Positions 16,850 to 27,794 are shown, counted from the stretch's first letter. The stretch is 64,000 nt of DNA from an uncultured Thermoanaerobaculia bacterium (GCA_951813015.1 CATOTG010000008.1:372001-436000), one strand, 5' to 3'. Made by a program: numbers and translations. Notes: generated from the sequence alone by a model not told the origin.

Positions 16850-18616
16850 TCAGCGGAGCCGGCGCAGAGTCAGCAGGCGGAAGTCCATCGCCTGTTCGCC
16901 GGGGATCTCGAGCGCCTGGAGGGTGAGCGTTCCGCTGCCCGCCCTGAGTTCGATCGTACCGAGGACCATGGGCCGGAAGTCCTTCACGTACGACTCGATG
17001 CGCTCGACGCGGTCGTGTTCCATGCCGATCAGGGGCGGGTCGTGGGCTTCGGTGATCCGGCCGGCGACGGCCTGGTCTCCGAGGCGCAGCTCGACGAGCG
17101 AGCCGGTGTCGGCTTCGGCGCAGGTGGCGTAGAGGACGGTCTCGAAGCGGCCGTCGGCCAGCACCTCGACGTCCCACGTGATCACGTCCTCGGTGCTGGT
17201 CCAGTTGCTGAAGTAGGAGTCGTTGCGGTAGCGGCTGGAACGGCGGATGCCGCCGCTTGCGATGCCGTCACGGGCGGGCAGACGGGTGTACTCGTGTTCC
17301 GGATGGCCGATCGGAAACGGACGGGTGTCGCGTTGGGGAAGTTCGGGCAGTACCTCGGACAGGAATGCCTCACGGAGGGCTGTGAGCCGGGCCGCCGCGC
17401 GGGGCTGCTCCCTGACGATGTCGGTTTGCTGGCCCGGATCGGAGGCCATGTCGAACAGTTGGCCTTCATGGTCGAGACGGTAGCGCTGGCCGCGGATGCT
17501 CGTCCGCCCGCGCCAGTGGTTCACGAGATGGCGATCGGGCCAGGCGACGGACTCCGGTTCTGCGACGACCAGCGGCTTCAGGCTGAGGCCGTCGACGGGG
17601 TGGGCCGTATCGTGGGCGATCCCGGCCAGGTCGGCGAGGGTGGGCAGCAGGTCGATCGCGCCGGCGATCCGATCGACCGTGGCGCCTGCTTCGATGGACC
17701 GGGGCCAGCGAATGAACAGGGGAGAACGGACGCCGCCTTCGTCGGTCGAGCCCTTTCGCCCCTTCAACCCGTCGTTCCAGCGCCAACCGTTGGGACCGTT
17801 GTCCGTGAGGTAGACGACGATCGTGTTGTCTGCGAGGTCCAGCGCCGCGAGGCGTGAAGTGACCCGTCCGACGTTCCAGTCGATGTTCTCGGTCATCGCC
17901 AGGGCGGCCCGGGTGTGAGCGAGGCTTTCCTTCTCGGGATCGCGGTGGCGCTGGGAGATGGGATTGCCCGCGAAACGGTCCCACCAGCGGTCGGGCGCCT
18001 GCATCGGGCTGTGCGGCGTGTTGTAGGCGACCCAAACGAAGAAGGGCTCCGTTCGGTGATTCTCGATGAAGCGGATCGCGCGCTCCGTGAAGTCGTCCGT
18101 GACGTAGCCGTTCCCCTGCACGAGGCGGCCGTTGTGGTCCAGGGGAGGGTCGAAGTAGTTGCCCCAGTGGCCCGAAGTGAAGCCGTAGAACTCGTCGAAT
18201 CCCCGCGCGTTCGGGTGGTAGGGCGGTTGCGACCCGTTGTGCCACTTGCCGAAGGCGGCGGTGGCGTAGCCGGCGTTGCGAAAGATCTCGGCGAGGGTCG
18301 TCTCGTCGAGGTCGATCCGCTCGCCGCCGGCGGTCGTTGCGTAGACCCCGGAGCGGAGGTGGTGGCGGCCGGTGAGCAGCTCGGCGCGTGTTGGCGAGCA
18401 GACGGGACTGACGAAGAAGTGGGTGAAGGCGGCGCCCTCGCGGGCCAGAGCGTCGATGTTCGGTGTGCGGACGCTCGCGTTGCCGTTGACGCTCAGATCG
18501 CCCCAGCCCTGGTCGTCGGCGAGGAACAGGACGACGTTCGGGCGGGGCGGCGACTCAGGCGCTACGCATGCTCCGGTCAGCGCGGCGAGGAGCAGGGCCG
18601 TGGGTACGCCGCGCAT
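16850..18616 (-). CDS. Secreted sulfatase (arylsulfatase family, formylglycine type)
   Basis: 588 residues. The N-terminal signal LLLAALTGACVAP may be a lipoprotein signal, though the residue at -3 is not ideal. The alkaline-phosphatase-like sulfatase core is complete: NVVLFLADDQGWGD (metal-binding Asp pair), CSPTRAELLTGRH (Cys matured to formylglycine), FGKWHNG, and YLTDNGPNGWRWNDGLKGRK. A C-terminal region of ~110 residues (ITWDVEVLADGRFETVLYAT onward) looks like a beta-sandwich, perhaps glycan binding. It would remove sulfate from polysaccharides outside the inner membrane. An anaerobic or FGE-type maturase must be encoded elsewhere. Confidence 0.92.
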   Translation of the reverse strand: MRGVPTALLLAALTGACVAPESPPRPNVVLFLADDQGWGDLSVNGNASVRTPNIDALAREGAAFTHFFVSPVCSPTRAELLTGRHHLRSGVYATTAGGERIDLDETTLAEIFRNAGYATAAFGKWHNGSQPPYHPNARGFDEFYGFTSGHWGNYFDPPLDHNGRLVQGNGYVTDDFTERAIRFIENHRTEPFFVWVAYNTPHSPMQAPDRWWDRFAGNPISQRHRDPEKESLAHTRAALAMTENIDWNVGRVTSRLAALDLADNTIVVYLTDNGPNGWRWNDGLKGRKGSTDEGGVRSPLFIRWPRSIEAGATVDRIAGAIDLLPTLADLAGIAHDTAHPVDGLSLKPLVVAEPESVAWPDRHLVNHWRGRTSIRGQRYRLDHEGQLFDMASDPGQQTDIVREQPRAAARLTALREAFLSEVLPELPQRDTRPFPIGHPEHEYTRLPARDGIASGGIRRSSRYRNDSYFSNWTSTEDVITWDVEVLADGRFETVLYATCAEADTGSLVELRLGDQAVAGRITEAHDPPLIGMEHDRVERIESYVKDFRPMVLGTIELRAGSGTLTLQALEIPGEQAMDFRLLTLRRLR

Positions 18617-18645
18617 GGCTCGTTTCTATCGTGCGGGGGCTAAAC

Positions 18646-18662
18646 ATGACTAGAATGGTCAT
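18646..18662. promoter_or_regulatory. Short palindrome with TAGAAT in a divergent promoter region
   Basis: ATGAC-TAGAATG-GTCAT, followed by CTTTTT, lies between the divergent sulfatase and peroxiredoxin genes. TAGAAT (18651-18656) could be a -10 for the peroxiredoxin gene with a ~60-nt leader. The 5-bp stem is too short for a convincing terminator. Confidence 0.3.
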
Positions 18663-18719
18663 CTTTTTGCGCATCAACCCGAACCGACGACAGTCGCCCC
18701 GACACAGACCGGAGGAACC

Positions 18720-19376
18720 ATGACGCTCAGAATCAACGACGAGGCGCCGAACTTCACCGCGCAGACCACGGAGGGAGAGATCGACTTCCACGAGTGGATC
18801 GGTGAAAGCTGGTGCGTTCTGTTCTCGCATCCCAAGGACTTCACCCCGGTGTGCACGACGGAGCTGGGCACGGTGGCGGGTCTCAAGGGCGAGTTCGACC
18901 GGCGCGACTGCAAGGTGGTCGGCATCAGCGTCGACGGCGTCTCGGATCACGAGGCCTGGTCGAAGGACATCGAGGCGTCCCAGGGGAACGCCGTGAACTA
19001 TCCGCTGATCGGCGATCCGACGCTTGCGATCGTCAAGCAGTACGACATGCTGCCCGCGGACTCCGGCGACACTTCGCAAGGACGCACGCCGATGGACAAC
19101 GCGACTGCTCGATCGGTGTTCATCATCGGCCCGGACAAGCGGATCAAGGCGACTCTGACCTACCCGATGAGCACCGGCCGCAACTTTGCGGAGATCCTTC
19201 GCGTGGTCGACTCGGTGCAGTTGACCGCGAAGGAGCAGGTGGCGACGCCGGCAAACTGGGAGCAGGGCGACGACGTGATCATCCTGCCGGCCGTTTCGGA
19301 CGAGGCGGCCAGGGCGAAGTACCCGCAGGGCTGGCAGCAACCGCTGCCGTACATCCGGGTGATCCCGCAGCCGTAG
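18720..19376 (+). CDS. Peroxiredoxin, Prx6 (1-Cys) type
   Basis: 218 residues, the usual length of the Prx6 group. The peroxidatic Cys is in HPKDFTPVCTTELG; the partner Arg is in ATARSVFIIGPDKRIK; and the long C-terminal arm (NWEQGDDVIILPAVSDEAAR, ending QPLPYIRVIPQP) is typical of Prx6. It reduces hydrogen peroxide and organic hydroperoxides in the cytoplasm. The start ATG 18720 has an excellent GGAGGA ribosome binding site. It is followed by a converging bolA gene. Confidence 0.93.
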   Translation: MTLRINDEAPNFTAQTTEGEIDFHEWIGESWCVLFSHPKDFTPVCTTELGTVAGLKGEFDRRDCKVVGISVDGVSDHEAWSKDIEASQGNAVNYPLIGDPTLAIVKQYDMLPADSGDTSQGRTPMDNATARSVFIIGPDKRIKATLTYPMSTGRNFAEILRVVDSVQLTAKEQVATPANWEQGDDVIILPAVSDEAARAKYPQGWQQPLPYIRVIPQP

Positions 19377-19409
19377 CGGCGCAGGTCCAGGTCTGGCGTT
19401 CCGGGGCTG

Positions 19410-19748
19410 CTAGTCCGCGGCGTCGGCCCGGGCGCCGCCCCGGCAGTCAGGGGAGAGGCTCCGGTTCTCGCCCCGTGCCCGCCATTCGGCAGGGGTCAAT
19501 GCGTCGATCGCCAGAGCGTGGACCGGGCCCGCCAGTTCCTCGGCCAGGGCGCTGTGGACGACGCGGTGCCTGCGAAGCCGGGTTGCGCCCTCGAACCGGC
19601 TGCTGACCACGACGACCCGGAAGTGGGTCTCGGCCTTGGGCGGTACGTTGTGCATGCGGCTCTCGTTGAGGACCTGGAGTACCTCGGCGCCGGTCGCCTC
19701 CATCAGCTTGGCGTGGATCGCCCGTTCGAGAGCGGTGCCGCGCACCAT
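19410..19748 (-). CDS. bolA: BolA family protein
   Basis: 112 residues from ATG 19748, chosen because AGGAAGAGGA lies directly upstream. The BolA fold is recognised by LNESRMHNVPPKAETHFRVV and RRHRVVHSALAEEL. BolA proteins work with monothiol glutaredoxins in iron-sulfur handling and stress morphology. The C-terminal tail (RGENRSLSPDCRGGARADAAD) is longer than usual and contains a Cys. No glutaredoxin gene is adjacent. It converges with the peroxiredoxin gene, so a loose redox theme is possible. Confidence 0.88.
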   Translation of the reverse strand: MVRGTALERAIHAKLMEATGAEVLQVLNESRMHNVPPKAETHFRVVVVSSRFEGATRLRRHRVVHSALAEELAGPVHALAIDALTPAEWRARGENRSLSPDCRGGARADAAD

Positions 19749-19805
19749 TCCTCTTCCTGAAGCTCTGTTCGTCGCGAGTGGACGGCCGATTCCGGTCATC
19801 GGCCA

Positions 19806-19911
19806 AGCATAGCGTCACCGACCGACCTCTCGGATGCGCGCGCCCCACGGACGGAGGAGCAGGCCCGCATGACCAGAGCATAGCGCCGCCGACCGACCTC
19901 TCGGATGCGCG
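19806..19911 (+). repeat. Two 35-bp direct repeats
   Basis: Two nearly identical copies, at 19806-19840 and 19877-19911, share AGCATAGCGYCRCCGACCGA followed by CCTCTCGGATGCGCG, with a 71-bp period. They lie between bolA and the spondin-domain gene. The second copy directly precedes a TACGGT hexamer. A local tandem duplication carrying part of a promoter region is the simplest reading. Confidence 0.7.
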
Positions 19912-19961
19912 TGCTACGGTCCCGTCAATGGTCGCGGAGCGTCGTTCACCCAAGGGTCTGC

Positions 19962-20084
19962 GTGCTCCCGGGTTGTCTGGGTCTTTTGGTCCTGATCGGC
20001 GTGGTCGTCGGCGGCCTGGTGTTCTTCGGCGTTCGAACGGCCCGGAACCGCCACCCGATGCCTTGCGCTGGAGGGCAGGAATGA
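19962..20084 (+). pseudogene. Small single-span membrane protein, probably frameshifted
   Basis: A frame from GTG 19962 encodes about 40 residues with one strong membrane helix (LGLLVLIGVVVGGLVFFGV) and a basic tail, ending in a TGA that overlaps the next start (ATGA at 20081-20084). The likely original start is ATG 19928, which has TACGGT 7 nt upstream, but it is in another frame (MVAERRSPKGLRAPG). Removing one G from the GGG near 19970 would join the two. It may be a real small protein coupled to the downstream secreted protein, now broken or mis-sequenced. Confidence 0.4.
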
Positions 20085-21925
20085 GGTCGGGTTCAGGACG
20101 GGCAGTTCCGGGAGTGTTGATCGCGGCATTCCTTCTGGGCTCTTCACTGGTTGCTGCACCGATCCTTGGTCAGGACGGAGATTCCGCCAACTACCGGCTG
20201 ACGTTTCAGGGCACGTGGACACGGAGTGTCACGCCCGGCGGAGTCCCGGGCAGCGCTCACTTCTCGCCCTTGATCGGTGCTGTTCACAATGGCCGGACGA
20301 GCTTCTGGATCCCTGGCGGGCGAGCTTCCCGTCAGATCGAGAGGGTGGCGGAACTCGGGATTCAGTCGAGCCTCAGAACGCTGATGACACGCGATCCGCA
20401 TGTTCTGGCCGTGCTTGAGAAGGACCTTCCGAGGGGCGGCAGGGCGTCGACCACGATCGAGTTCCAGGCGGCCAGGGACTCGTCCCTGGTCACGTTGGTC
20501 ACGATGATTGCGCCTAGTCCGGACTGGTTCGTGGGTGTTTCCGGGCTTTCGTTGCTCGACGAAGAGGGGGATTGGCTCAGCAGCCTTCATGTCGAGCTGT
20601 TCCCCTACGACGCCGGCACGGAGGAGGGCGCCGAGTTCTCGCTCGACAACCCGCCGACCGTGCCGCAGGGCACGATCACCAGCATCCGGGGAACAGGGAA
20701 GTTCACCGAGCGACCGATCGCCACTCTGACGTTTGAACGGTTCGAGCCTGATCCGGACGATGGGGATGGTCCGGGGGACTCGGAGGAGCCGGAACCACGC
20801 TTCGTCGGCGACGTGGCCGCGGCGCCAGCCGGCGACTCCGCCATCTCCGTGTTCTGGAAGGGAAAGTGGGCCGACGGGGAGCGGGGAGTTCTGAGCGTAG
20901 AGGCGCGCAGCCGGAAGGCCGACTGGACCCCGCTTGTGACCGCTGACGCCCGTGCCGGTCAGGTGCGCATCGACGGCCTCGAGACCGGGGCGCCGTACAC
21001 GTTCCGGATAGGCAGTGGAAGCGCGGACGGCGGTTTCGAGTACTCGGAACAGGTCAGCGCGACGACCGGCGCCTTTGGCGATGCGTGTCGCGCCGGCGAG
21101 GAGTTCCTCTGCCTGCGGGGAGGCCGCTTCGAGGTTCAGGTCCACTGGAAGAACAATGATCGAGCGGGCGACTACGGGGTCGGCCGCAGCGTTCCGGTCG
21201 ACGTCTCCGATGAGTCCGGACTGTTCTGGTTCTTCAATCCGGACAACGTCGAGCTCGTGGTCAAGGTCCTCGACGGCCGTGCGATCGACGACCACCACTG
21301 GGTGTTCTACGGTGCGCTCTCCGACGTCGAGTACTGGGTCACGGTGCAAGACGTTGCGGCAGGCGTCAGGCGCACGTACCACAACGAGCAGGGCCGGATT
21401 TGCGGTCAGAACGACACGAAGGCGTTCCCCGAGAGTGGCGTTTCCGCTGTTGCGGCCACGGCTGTCGAACGCGGTTCGACGGGTTCAGCCGGCGTGGATC
21501 TGCTTCGGATCGAGGCACTCCCTATCGGGCCGACCGCGGTCGGCCTGCGGGTCGATGGCGACGGCTACTGCGAACCGGGCCCGGAACGCCTGTGCGTCCA
21601 GGACAACCGGTTCTCGCTCGAGGTCCGGTTCAGCGACCCCAACGAGTCGACTCCGGGTGTCGACCCGGAGAAGGCAGCGACGGTCGTCGACTCGTTGACG
21701 ACGGCGGAGACGGGCTTCTTCTGGTTCTTCACCCCGTCGAACATCGAGCTGGCGGCGAAAGTGCTCGACGGCCGGGCGAACAACGGTCACTTCTGGCTGC
21801 TCTACGGTGGCGTCTCGGATGTCGAGTACACGCTGACGGTCACCGATACCGCAACCGGCCTCACCGAGAACTACACGAACGAGCAGGGAAGCATCTGCGG
21901 AATGGTCGACACGGAGACCTTCTAG
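20081..21925 (+). CDS. Secreted spondin-N domain protein with two copies of an unnamed C-terminal domain
   Basis: 614 residues. Start ATG 20081 has GGAGGGCAGGA directly upstream and yields a signal peptide ([19 protein letters not shown]). A Spond_N domain follows ([36 protein letters not shown]). A linker rich in Asp, Gly and Pro leads to a fibronectin-III-like region ([26 protein letters not shown]). Two ~110-residue repeats close the protein, each with a Cys-Leu-Cys start ([33 protein letters not shown]), an FWFF-PDN/PSN core and KVLDGRA, ending CGQNDTKAF or CGMVDTETF. The same domain ends the carboxypeptidase at 27958-30114. Role unknown; the architecture suggests a surface or extracellular adhesion protein. 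Confidence 0.8.
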   Translation: MRSGSGRAVPGVLIAAFLLGSSLVAAPILGQDGDSANYRLTFQGTWTRSVTPGGVPGSAHFSPLIGAVHNGRTSFWIPGGRASRQIERVAELGIQSSLRTLMTRDPHVLAVLEKDLPRGGRASTTIEFQAARDSSLVTLVTMIAPSPDWFVGVSGLSLLDEEGDWLSSLHVELFPYDAGTEEGAEFSLDNPPTVPQGTITSIRGTGKFTERPIATLTFERFEPDPDDGDGPGDSEEPEPRFVGDVAAAPAGDSAISVFWKGKWADGERGVLSVEARSRKADWTPLVTADARAGQVRIDGLETGAPYTFRIGSGSADGGFEYSEQVSATTGAFGDACRAGEEFLCLRGGRFEVQVHWKNNDRAGDYGVGRSVPVDVSDESGLFWFFNPDNVELVVKVLDGRAIDDHHWVFYGALSDVEYWVTVQDVAAGVRRTYHNEQGRICGQNDTKAFPESGVSAVAATAVERGSTGSAGVDLLRIEALPIGPTAVGLRVDGDGYCEPGPERLCVQDNRFSLEVRFSDPNESTPGVDPEKAATVVDSLTTAETGFFWFFTPSNIELAAKVLDGRANNGHFWLLYGGVSDVEYTLTVTDTATGLTENYTNEQGSICGMVDTETF

Positions 21926-21986
21926 GAGTTTCGTTCGGCAGAAGCGTGACTGGTGCGCTCAGACTGAAGCCGCGGAGTTCTCCCCC

Positions 21987-23153
21987 TTAGGCCACGATCC
22001 GCCTCAGGTCCGCTTCCCGGTCGAGCAACGATTCCAGGAGCGCAAACTGCACGCGACAGCGCTCGAGGTTCTGTTCCGGGCGCTCGACGCGGAAGTAGAC
22101 GTCTCCTTCCAGGTAATCCGTGAGGAACCGTACCGCCTGCTCGAGAGTCAGCACCAGGGCGCCGTCGACGAGGCTTCGGCGCTCGTCGGGGGTCAGGAAA
22201 CGGGCGCCGTCGAGATAGCCGGAGGCAAGGGCGCCGAACAGTTCCAGGTCGACCTCGACCGTTTCCGGATCGCGGGCATCTTCGTCGGTCCGATGGGCCA
22301 TCGACCGCGCCATGTCGCCGAAATCGAAGGCGGCCAGACCGGGCATCGCGGTATCCAGGTCGACGACGCAGAGCGCTTCGCCGTTCTGCCGGTCGAAGAG
22401 GACGTTGCTGATCTTGCAGTCGTTGTGAACGGTGCGCCTGGGCAGCCCTCGGGCTGCGGCTTCGATCAACCGGTCGGCCAGGCCTCGATGCGTGGCGGCG
22501 GCCTGGACTTCGGCCTGGGCCTGCTTGCCGCGGACCGCGCCGGCCGCCTTGGCGGCCAGCACACGGTCCAGAGCCTCGAAACGGCTGACCGTGTCGTGAA
22601 AGCGGGGAATCGTCTCGAACAGGGGCGGTGGCGGCAAGTCGGCGAGCATGCCCTGGAAGCGCCCGAATGCCCGCGCTGCCCGAAAGACCTGATCGGCCGA
22701 CGAGGCGGCGACCCGGGTCGTTGTGTCTTCGATGAACTCGTACATCCTCCACCAGCCGTCGGCGCCGTACCCGTCCTTCTTTCTGCCGCTTCCTGCGGAG
22801 GCGCTCTTGCTCCTGCCGCTTCCTGCGGAAGCGTCCTTGATCTCGATGAAGGAGCGACCGGTGTCGGCCGGAATCAGGGTCAGCCGGCGCCGCCGGTTTC
22901 CGGGACCGAGCCTCTCGGCGAGGTGTCGGGTGATCCGCTCGACGTTCTCCATCAGCCGGCGCGGATTGGCGAAGACGCGTTCGTTGATCCGTTGCAGCAG
23001 TCCCCGCCGCCCGTCGCGGCTGGTGATGACGTAGGAGTCGTTGATGTGGCCGCTCTTCAGCTCAACGGCGGCGGTGGACTCGCCGTCGAGCTGGAAGCGG
23101 GCGGCGGTTCGCAGGACCCTCTCCTGTTCAGGCGGTCGTCGCTTCGCCGTCAT
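21987..23153 (-). CDS. APH-family kinase, N-acetylhexosamine 1-kinase (NahK)-like
   Basis: 388 residues. The aminoglycoside-phosphotransferase/choline-kinase fold shows the catalytic loop [12 protein letters not shown] and the metal-binding [10 protein letters not shown]. The N-terminal motif [12 protein letters not shown] and [12 protein letters not shown] are typical of the NahK-like group, which phosphorylates GalNAc or GlcNAc at C1. Start ATG 23153 is chosen at the domain's natural N-terminus. An insert [20 protein letters not shown], around residue 104-123, comes from a 30-bp tandem duplication and lies in a surface loop. The divergent neighbour is an SPFH remnant. Substrate is inferred by resemblance only. 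Confidence 0.75.
   Translation of the reverse strand: MTAKRRPPEQERVLRTAARFQLDGESTAAVELKSGHINDSYVITSRDGRRGLLQRINERVFANPRRLMENVERITRHLAERLGPGNRRRRLTLIPADTGRSFIEIKDASAGSGRSKSASAGSGRKKDGYGADGWWRMYEFIEDTTTRVAASSADQVFRAARAFGRFQGMLADLPPPPLFETIPRFHDTVSRFEALDRVLAAKAAGAVRGKQAQAEVQAAATHRGLADRLIEAAARGLPRRTVHNDCKISNVLFDRQNGEALCVVDLDTAMPGLAAFDFGDMARSMAHRTDEDARDPETVEVDLELFGALASGYLDGARFLTPDERRSLVDGALVLTLEQAVRFLTDYLEGDVYFRVERPEQNLERCRVQFALLESLLDREADLRRIVA
22783..22842. repeat. 30-bp in-frame tandem duplication inside the kinase gene
   Basis: Two 30-bp units (22783-22812 and 22813-22842) both begin CTGCCGCTTCCTGCGGARGC. They add ten residues to the encoded loop (ASAGSGR repeated) without shifting the frame. 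The differences between units show it is not a very recent event. Confidence 0.7.
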
Positions 23154-23207
23154 GGTGGAGAGTGCGGAGAGCAAGAGATTGCAAGAAGATATCCGACTAC
23201 TGCCGGG

Positions 23208-23489
23208 GTGGACGTGATCGAAGCGCGAATCAGTCATCTCGCCTACGCCGCCGAGATTGCCGCGGCCATGCTGCAGCGCCAGCAGGCGGCCGCCGTGGTT
23301 GCCGCGCGGGCCCAGATCGTCGACGGCGCGGTCGGGATGGTGGAGCAGGCGCTCAACATGCTGAGCGAGAAAGATGTCGTCCATCTCGACGACGAGCGCA
23401 AGGCGGCGATGGTCAGCAACCTGTTGGCCGTCCTCTGCAGCGACCGGCATACGCAGCCGGTCGTGAACACCGGCACGCTCTATCCGTAA
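23208..23489 (+). pseudogene. 5'-truncated SPFH/Band 7 protein, C-terminal remnant
   Basis: About 93 residues from a possible GTG at 23208. The sequence [20 protein letters not shown] followed by QRQQA, then [13 protein letters not shown] and [15 protein letters not shown], ending [11 protein letters not shown], matches the C-terminal third of a prokaryotic Band 7/prohibitin-like family. The N-terminal membrane anchor and SPFH domain are missing; upstream DNA runs straight into the divergent kinase gene. It may be a decayed remnant, or a stand-alone helical protein if the GTG is used (no ribosome binding site). The RHH gene that follows is the usual downstream partner of this family in my recollection. 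Confidence 0.65.
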
Positions 23490-23504
23490 GCGAAGGGGTG
23501 ATTG

Positions 23505-23729
23505 GTGGCGGCTCCGCGCAAGGCGTTTCTGCTGCGGCTCGACGCGCGCGTCTACGAGGAGCTCCGGCGCCTCGCGGCGGCGGAACTCCGGAGTGTGAAT
23601 GGGCAGATCGAGTACATGATCCGCCAGGCGCTTCAGGAAAGGGGAAGAAGTGCTGGCGCTTCTGGTGTTGGTCAGGGTACGCACGCAGCCCCTGAAGGAG
23701 AACGGAGCGAAACACCAGAGGGTGGTTGA
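23505..23729 (+). CDS. Arc/RHH-like small protein
   Basis: 74 residues from GTG 23505, with AAGGGG upstream. KAFLLRLDARVYEELRRLAA and ELRSVNGQIEYMIRQALQER fit a ribbon-helix-helix fold of the Arc type (one strand, two helices). The last ~25 residues are Gly/Ser/Glu-rich and disordered. It starts 15 nt after the SPFH remnant and is probably co-transcribed with it. Such proteins bind DNA as dimers; here it may have outlived its partner. A TACACT hexamer at 23754-23759, ~25 nt after its stop, could drive rpoD. Confidence 0.7.
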   Translation: MAAPRKAFLLRLDARVYEELRRLAAAELRSVNGQIEYMIRQALQERGRSAGASGVGQGTHAAPEGERSETPEGG

Positions 23730-23885
23730 TCGTCTTCACACTGGTACACTTGCGCGTCGTCGGCCGTGAGATGATCCGCAACCCCGCTGAGAGGCGCCTC
23801 CAGCGGAGGGGTTGGTCTGCAGGCTGAAGGCTCGCCGAGAGAACACACGCCGCCGCGGCCGAATCGAACTTCCGGAGAACGAAGC

Positions 23886-25610
<1,725 letters not shown>

Positions 25611-25643
25611 TTCCGTTCGAACCGGCTCGACCCAGACTGAACA

Positions 25644-26348
25644 GTGCGGGTACGCACCGGCGCCAGCGGGTTCTCCTACCCGGCGTGGACGGGACCCTTC
25701 TACCCGTCCGGGACGAAGCGGCCTGACATGCTCGCCTTCTATGCTTCCCGACTCGGTGCGGTGGAGATCAACAACACGTTCTACCGCATGCCGAAGACGG
25801 ACCTGCTCGAGCGGTGGCGCGATGCGGCGCCAGGGAGCTTCCGTTTCGCGCTGAAGGCGTCGCGCCGGATCACCCATCACCAGCGCCTGCGGGACGCCGG
25901 GGATTCGGTCGACTACCTGTTTCGCGTCGCGGGGGCGCTGGGCGAGCGTCTTGGTCCCTTCCTCTTCCAGTTGCCGCCGTACCTCAGGCGCGATGTCGAC
26001 CGGCTGTCGAGCTTCCTGGAGGTCCTTCCCGACGGGATGCGCGCCGCGTTCGAGTTCCGCCATGCGAGTTGGTTCGAGGACGATGTGTTCGCATTGCTCG
26101 AGGGTGCCGGCGCCGCGTTGTGCATTGCCGATGCCGGTGGCGACCACGACGCCCCGGTCGTGTCCACCGCCGATTTCGGCTATCTGCGGCTTCGCCGCGA
26201 GGACTACGACGAGGCCGCGCTTCGCTCCTGGGCCGACCGGATTCGCCTGCAACCCTGGCGCGAGGCTTACGTTTTCTTCAAGCACGAAGACGAAGGGGCG
26301 GGGCCGCGGATGGCGGCGCAGTTCGAGACCCTGCTCACGGATTCCTGA
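25644..26348 (+). CDS. DUF72 family protein
   Basis: 234 residues from GTG 25644. DUF72 is a TIM-barrel-like family related to UV-endonuclease-type enzymes, with no firm function. Characteristic stretches are RTGASGFSYPAWTGPFYP, VEINNTFYRMP, FRFALKASRRITH, GPFLFQLPPYLR, AFEFRHASWF and YVFFKHEDEGAGP. It begins 34 nt after rpoD and ends 25 nt before the MATE gene, so the three may share transcripts. Confidence 0.9.
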   Translation: MRVRTGASGFSYPAWTGPFYPSGTKRPDMLAFYASRLGAVEINNTFYRMPKTDLLERWRDAAPGSFRFALKASRRITHHQRLRDAGDSVDYLFRVAGALGERLGPFLFQLPPYLRRDVDRLSSFLEVLPDGMRAAFEFRHASWFEDDVFALLEGAGAALCIADAGGDHDAPVVSTADFGYLRLRREDYDEAALRSWADRIRLQPWREAYVFFKHEDEGAGPRMAAQFETLLTDS

Positions 26349-26372
26349 ACCACTGCACGCGAACCCCAGGCG

Positions 26373-27794
26373 ATGAACATCGACATCTCCTATCGGCGCA
26401 TCCTGGCGCTGACCGCGCCGGTCGTCATCACCCAGATGACCCATACGGCGATGGGGTTGATCGATGCGATGATGGTCGGCCGTCTGGGGGTCGTCGCCCT
26501 GGCCGGGGTCGGCCTGGGCGCGATCATCTCCTGGTGGCTGCTCGGCTTCTTCGTCGGCCTTCTCCAGGGCGTGAACACGTTCGTCGCCCAGTTCTTCGGC
26601 GCCGGCAAGAAGGATCGGGTCGGCGTTGCCTTCTGGCAGGGTCTCTACCTGGCCGCCGGCGCCGGCGTGGCCGTCCTGCTCGTCGCGCCGCTTTCCGGCT
26701 GGGCGTTCCGCGTGATGGGGTCGTCGGCGGAAGTCCAGGCGATCGCCACGGAATACACCGAGGTGCGGCTGGGCGCCGCGGTCGGGCTGATGATCTTCCT
26801 CGTCGCGGAGAACTACTACCGAGGACTTGGACGCACCGACGTCCCCATGTTCGCGGGGCTGATTCAGTTGGCCCTGAACTGCGGTCTGAACTACCTGCTC
26901 ATCTTCGGCGTCTGGGGGTTCCCGGAGCTGGGCGCCGCGGGCACCGCGGTGGGAACGGTCGTCGCCCAGTTTCTGGTCGCGCTGGGCCTGCTGGCCGGAG
27001 TGCTCGCGACGAAGATCGGGCGCGACTACGGCGCGACCCGCCCTCGGCCGCCGGAGGCGGCCCTGCTCGGCTCGATGCTCCGCGTCAGCCTGCCGATAGG
27101 CGTCCAGGTGTTCATGGAGATGGGCGGGATCAGTGTCTTCACGGCCCTCGTGGCGAACCTGGGCGACGCGGAGATGGCGGCGACGAACGCCGTGATTCAC
27201 GCCTGGTCCGTCTCCTTCATGCTTGCTGTCGCGCTGGCTGTCGGCTGCACGACGCTGGTCGGGCAGTGCCTGGGCGCCAGACAGCTCGACGACGTGCGCG
27301 TCGTGGTGGGTCGTGTGATGTGGTTGGGCTACGGGGCGATGGCGATCATGGCTGTCGTCTACGTCGGGTTCCCCGGTTGGCTCATGCAGCTGTTCGCGCG
27401 GGAGGCCGGCGATCTCGCCGCGCTCCTGCCGTATGCCCGGCCGCTGTTTCTCATCGCCACCCTGTGCCTGATCTTCGAGCTGCCGTTCAACATCTACTCC
27501 GGCGCGCTTCGGGGCGCTGGCGACACGACCTACCCGATGGTGGTCCACATCGGCGTGGCCTGGCTCGTCTTCGTGCCGCTCGTGTTCTTCGCCACGCGGA
27601 ACTGGGGCCTGGTTGGCGCCTGGAGTTGCTTCATCGTCCATGTAGGGCTGCTCGCAGGCCTGCTCGCCGTCCGGGTGCGCGGCCGGACCTGGATTGAACG
27701 CGGCGCCTCTCTGCTCGACGCGGAGCGGTCGGGCGGCAGCGCAACGGCGAGCGTGTCCGAGATGGACGATCTCCGATCCTCGCCGGCTCTCTGA
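26373..27794 (+). CDS. MATE family multidrug efflux transporter
   Basis: 473 residues, twelve predicted membrane helices in two homologous halves. It starts YRRILALTAPVVITQMTHTA and contains MVGRLGVVALAGVGLG, INNA-type packing and VGCTTLVGQCLGARQLDDVR, all typical of the NorM/DinF superfamily. It exports organic cations or drugs in exchange for Na+ or H+. A hydrophilic C-terminal tail (RSGGSATASVSEMDDLRSS) is slightly longer than usual. The 27795-27957 spacer after it holds no gene that I can support. Confidence 0.9.
   Translation: MNIDISYRRILALTAPVVITQMTHTAMGLIDAMMVGRLGVVALAGVGLGAIISWWLLGFFVGLLQGVNTFVAQFFGAGKKDRVGVAFWQGLYLAAGAGVAVLLVAPLSGWAFRVMGSSAEVQAIATEYTEVRLGAAVGLMIFLVAENYYRGLGRTDVPMFAGLIQLALNCGLNYLLIFGVWGFPELGAAGTAVGTVVAQFLVALGLLAGVLATKIGRDYGATRPRPPEAALLGSMLRVSLPIGVQVFMEMGGISVFTALVANLGDAEMAATNAVIHAWSVSFMLAVALAVGCTTLVGQCLGARQLDDVRVVVGRVMWLGYGAMAIMAVVYVGFPGWLMQLFAREAGDLAALLPYARPLFLIATLCLIFELPFNIYSGALRGAGDTTYPMVVHIGVAWLVFVPLVFFATRNWGLVGAWSCFIVHVGLLAGLLAVRVRGRTWIERGASLLDAERSGGSATASVSEMDDLRSSPAL

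Noticed and set aside
18646..18668. Rho-independent terminator (ATGAC hairpin followed by CTTTTT)
   Set aside because: The stem is only 5 bp and AT-rich, and the site lies between divergent genes where no terminator is needed. A promoter is more likely.
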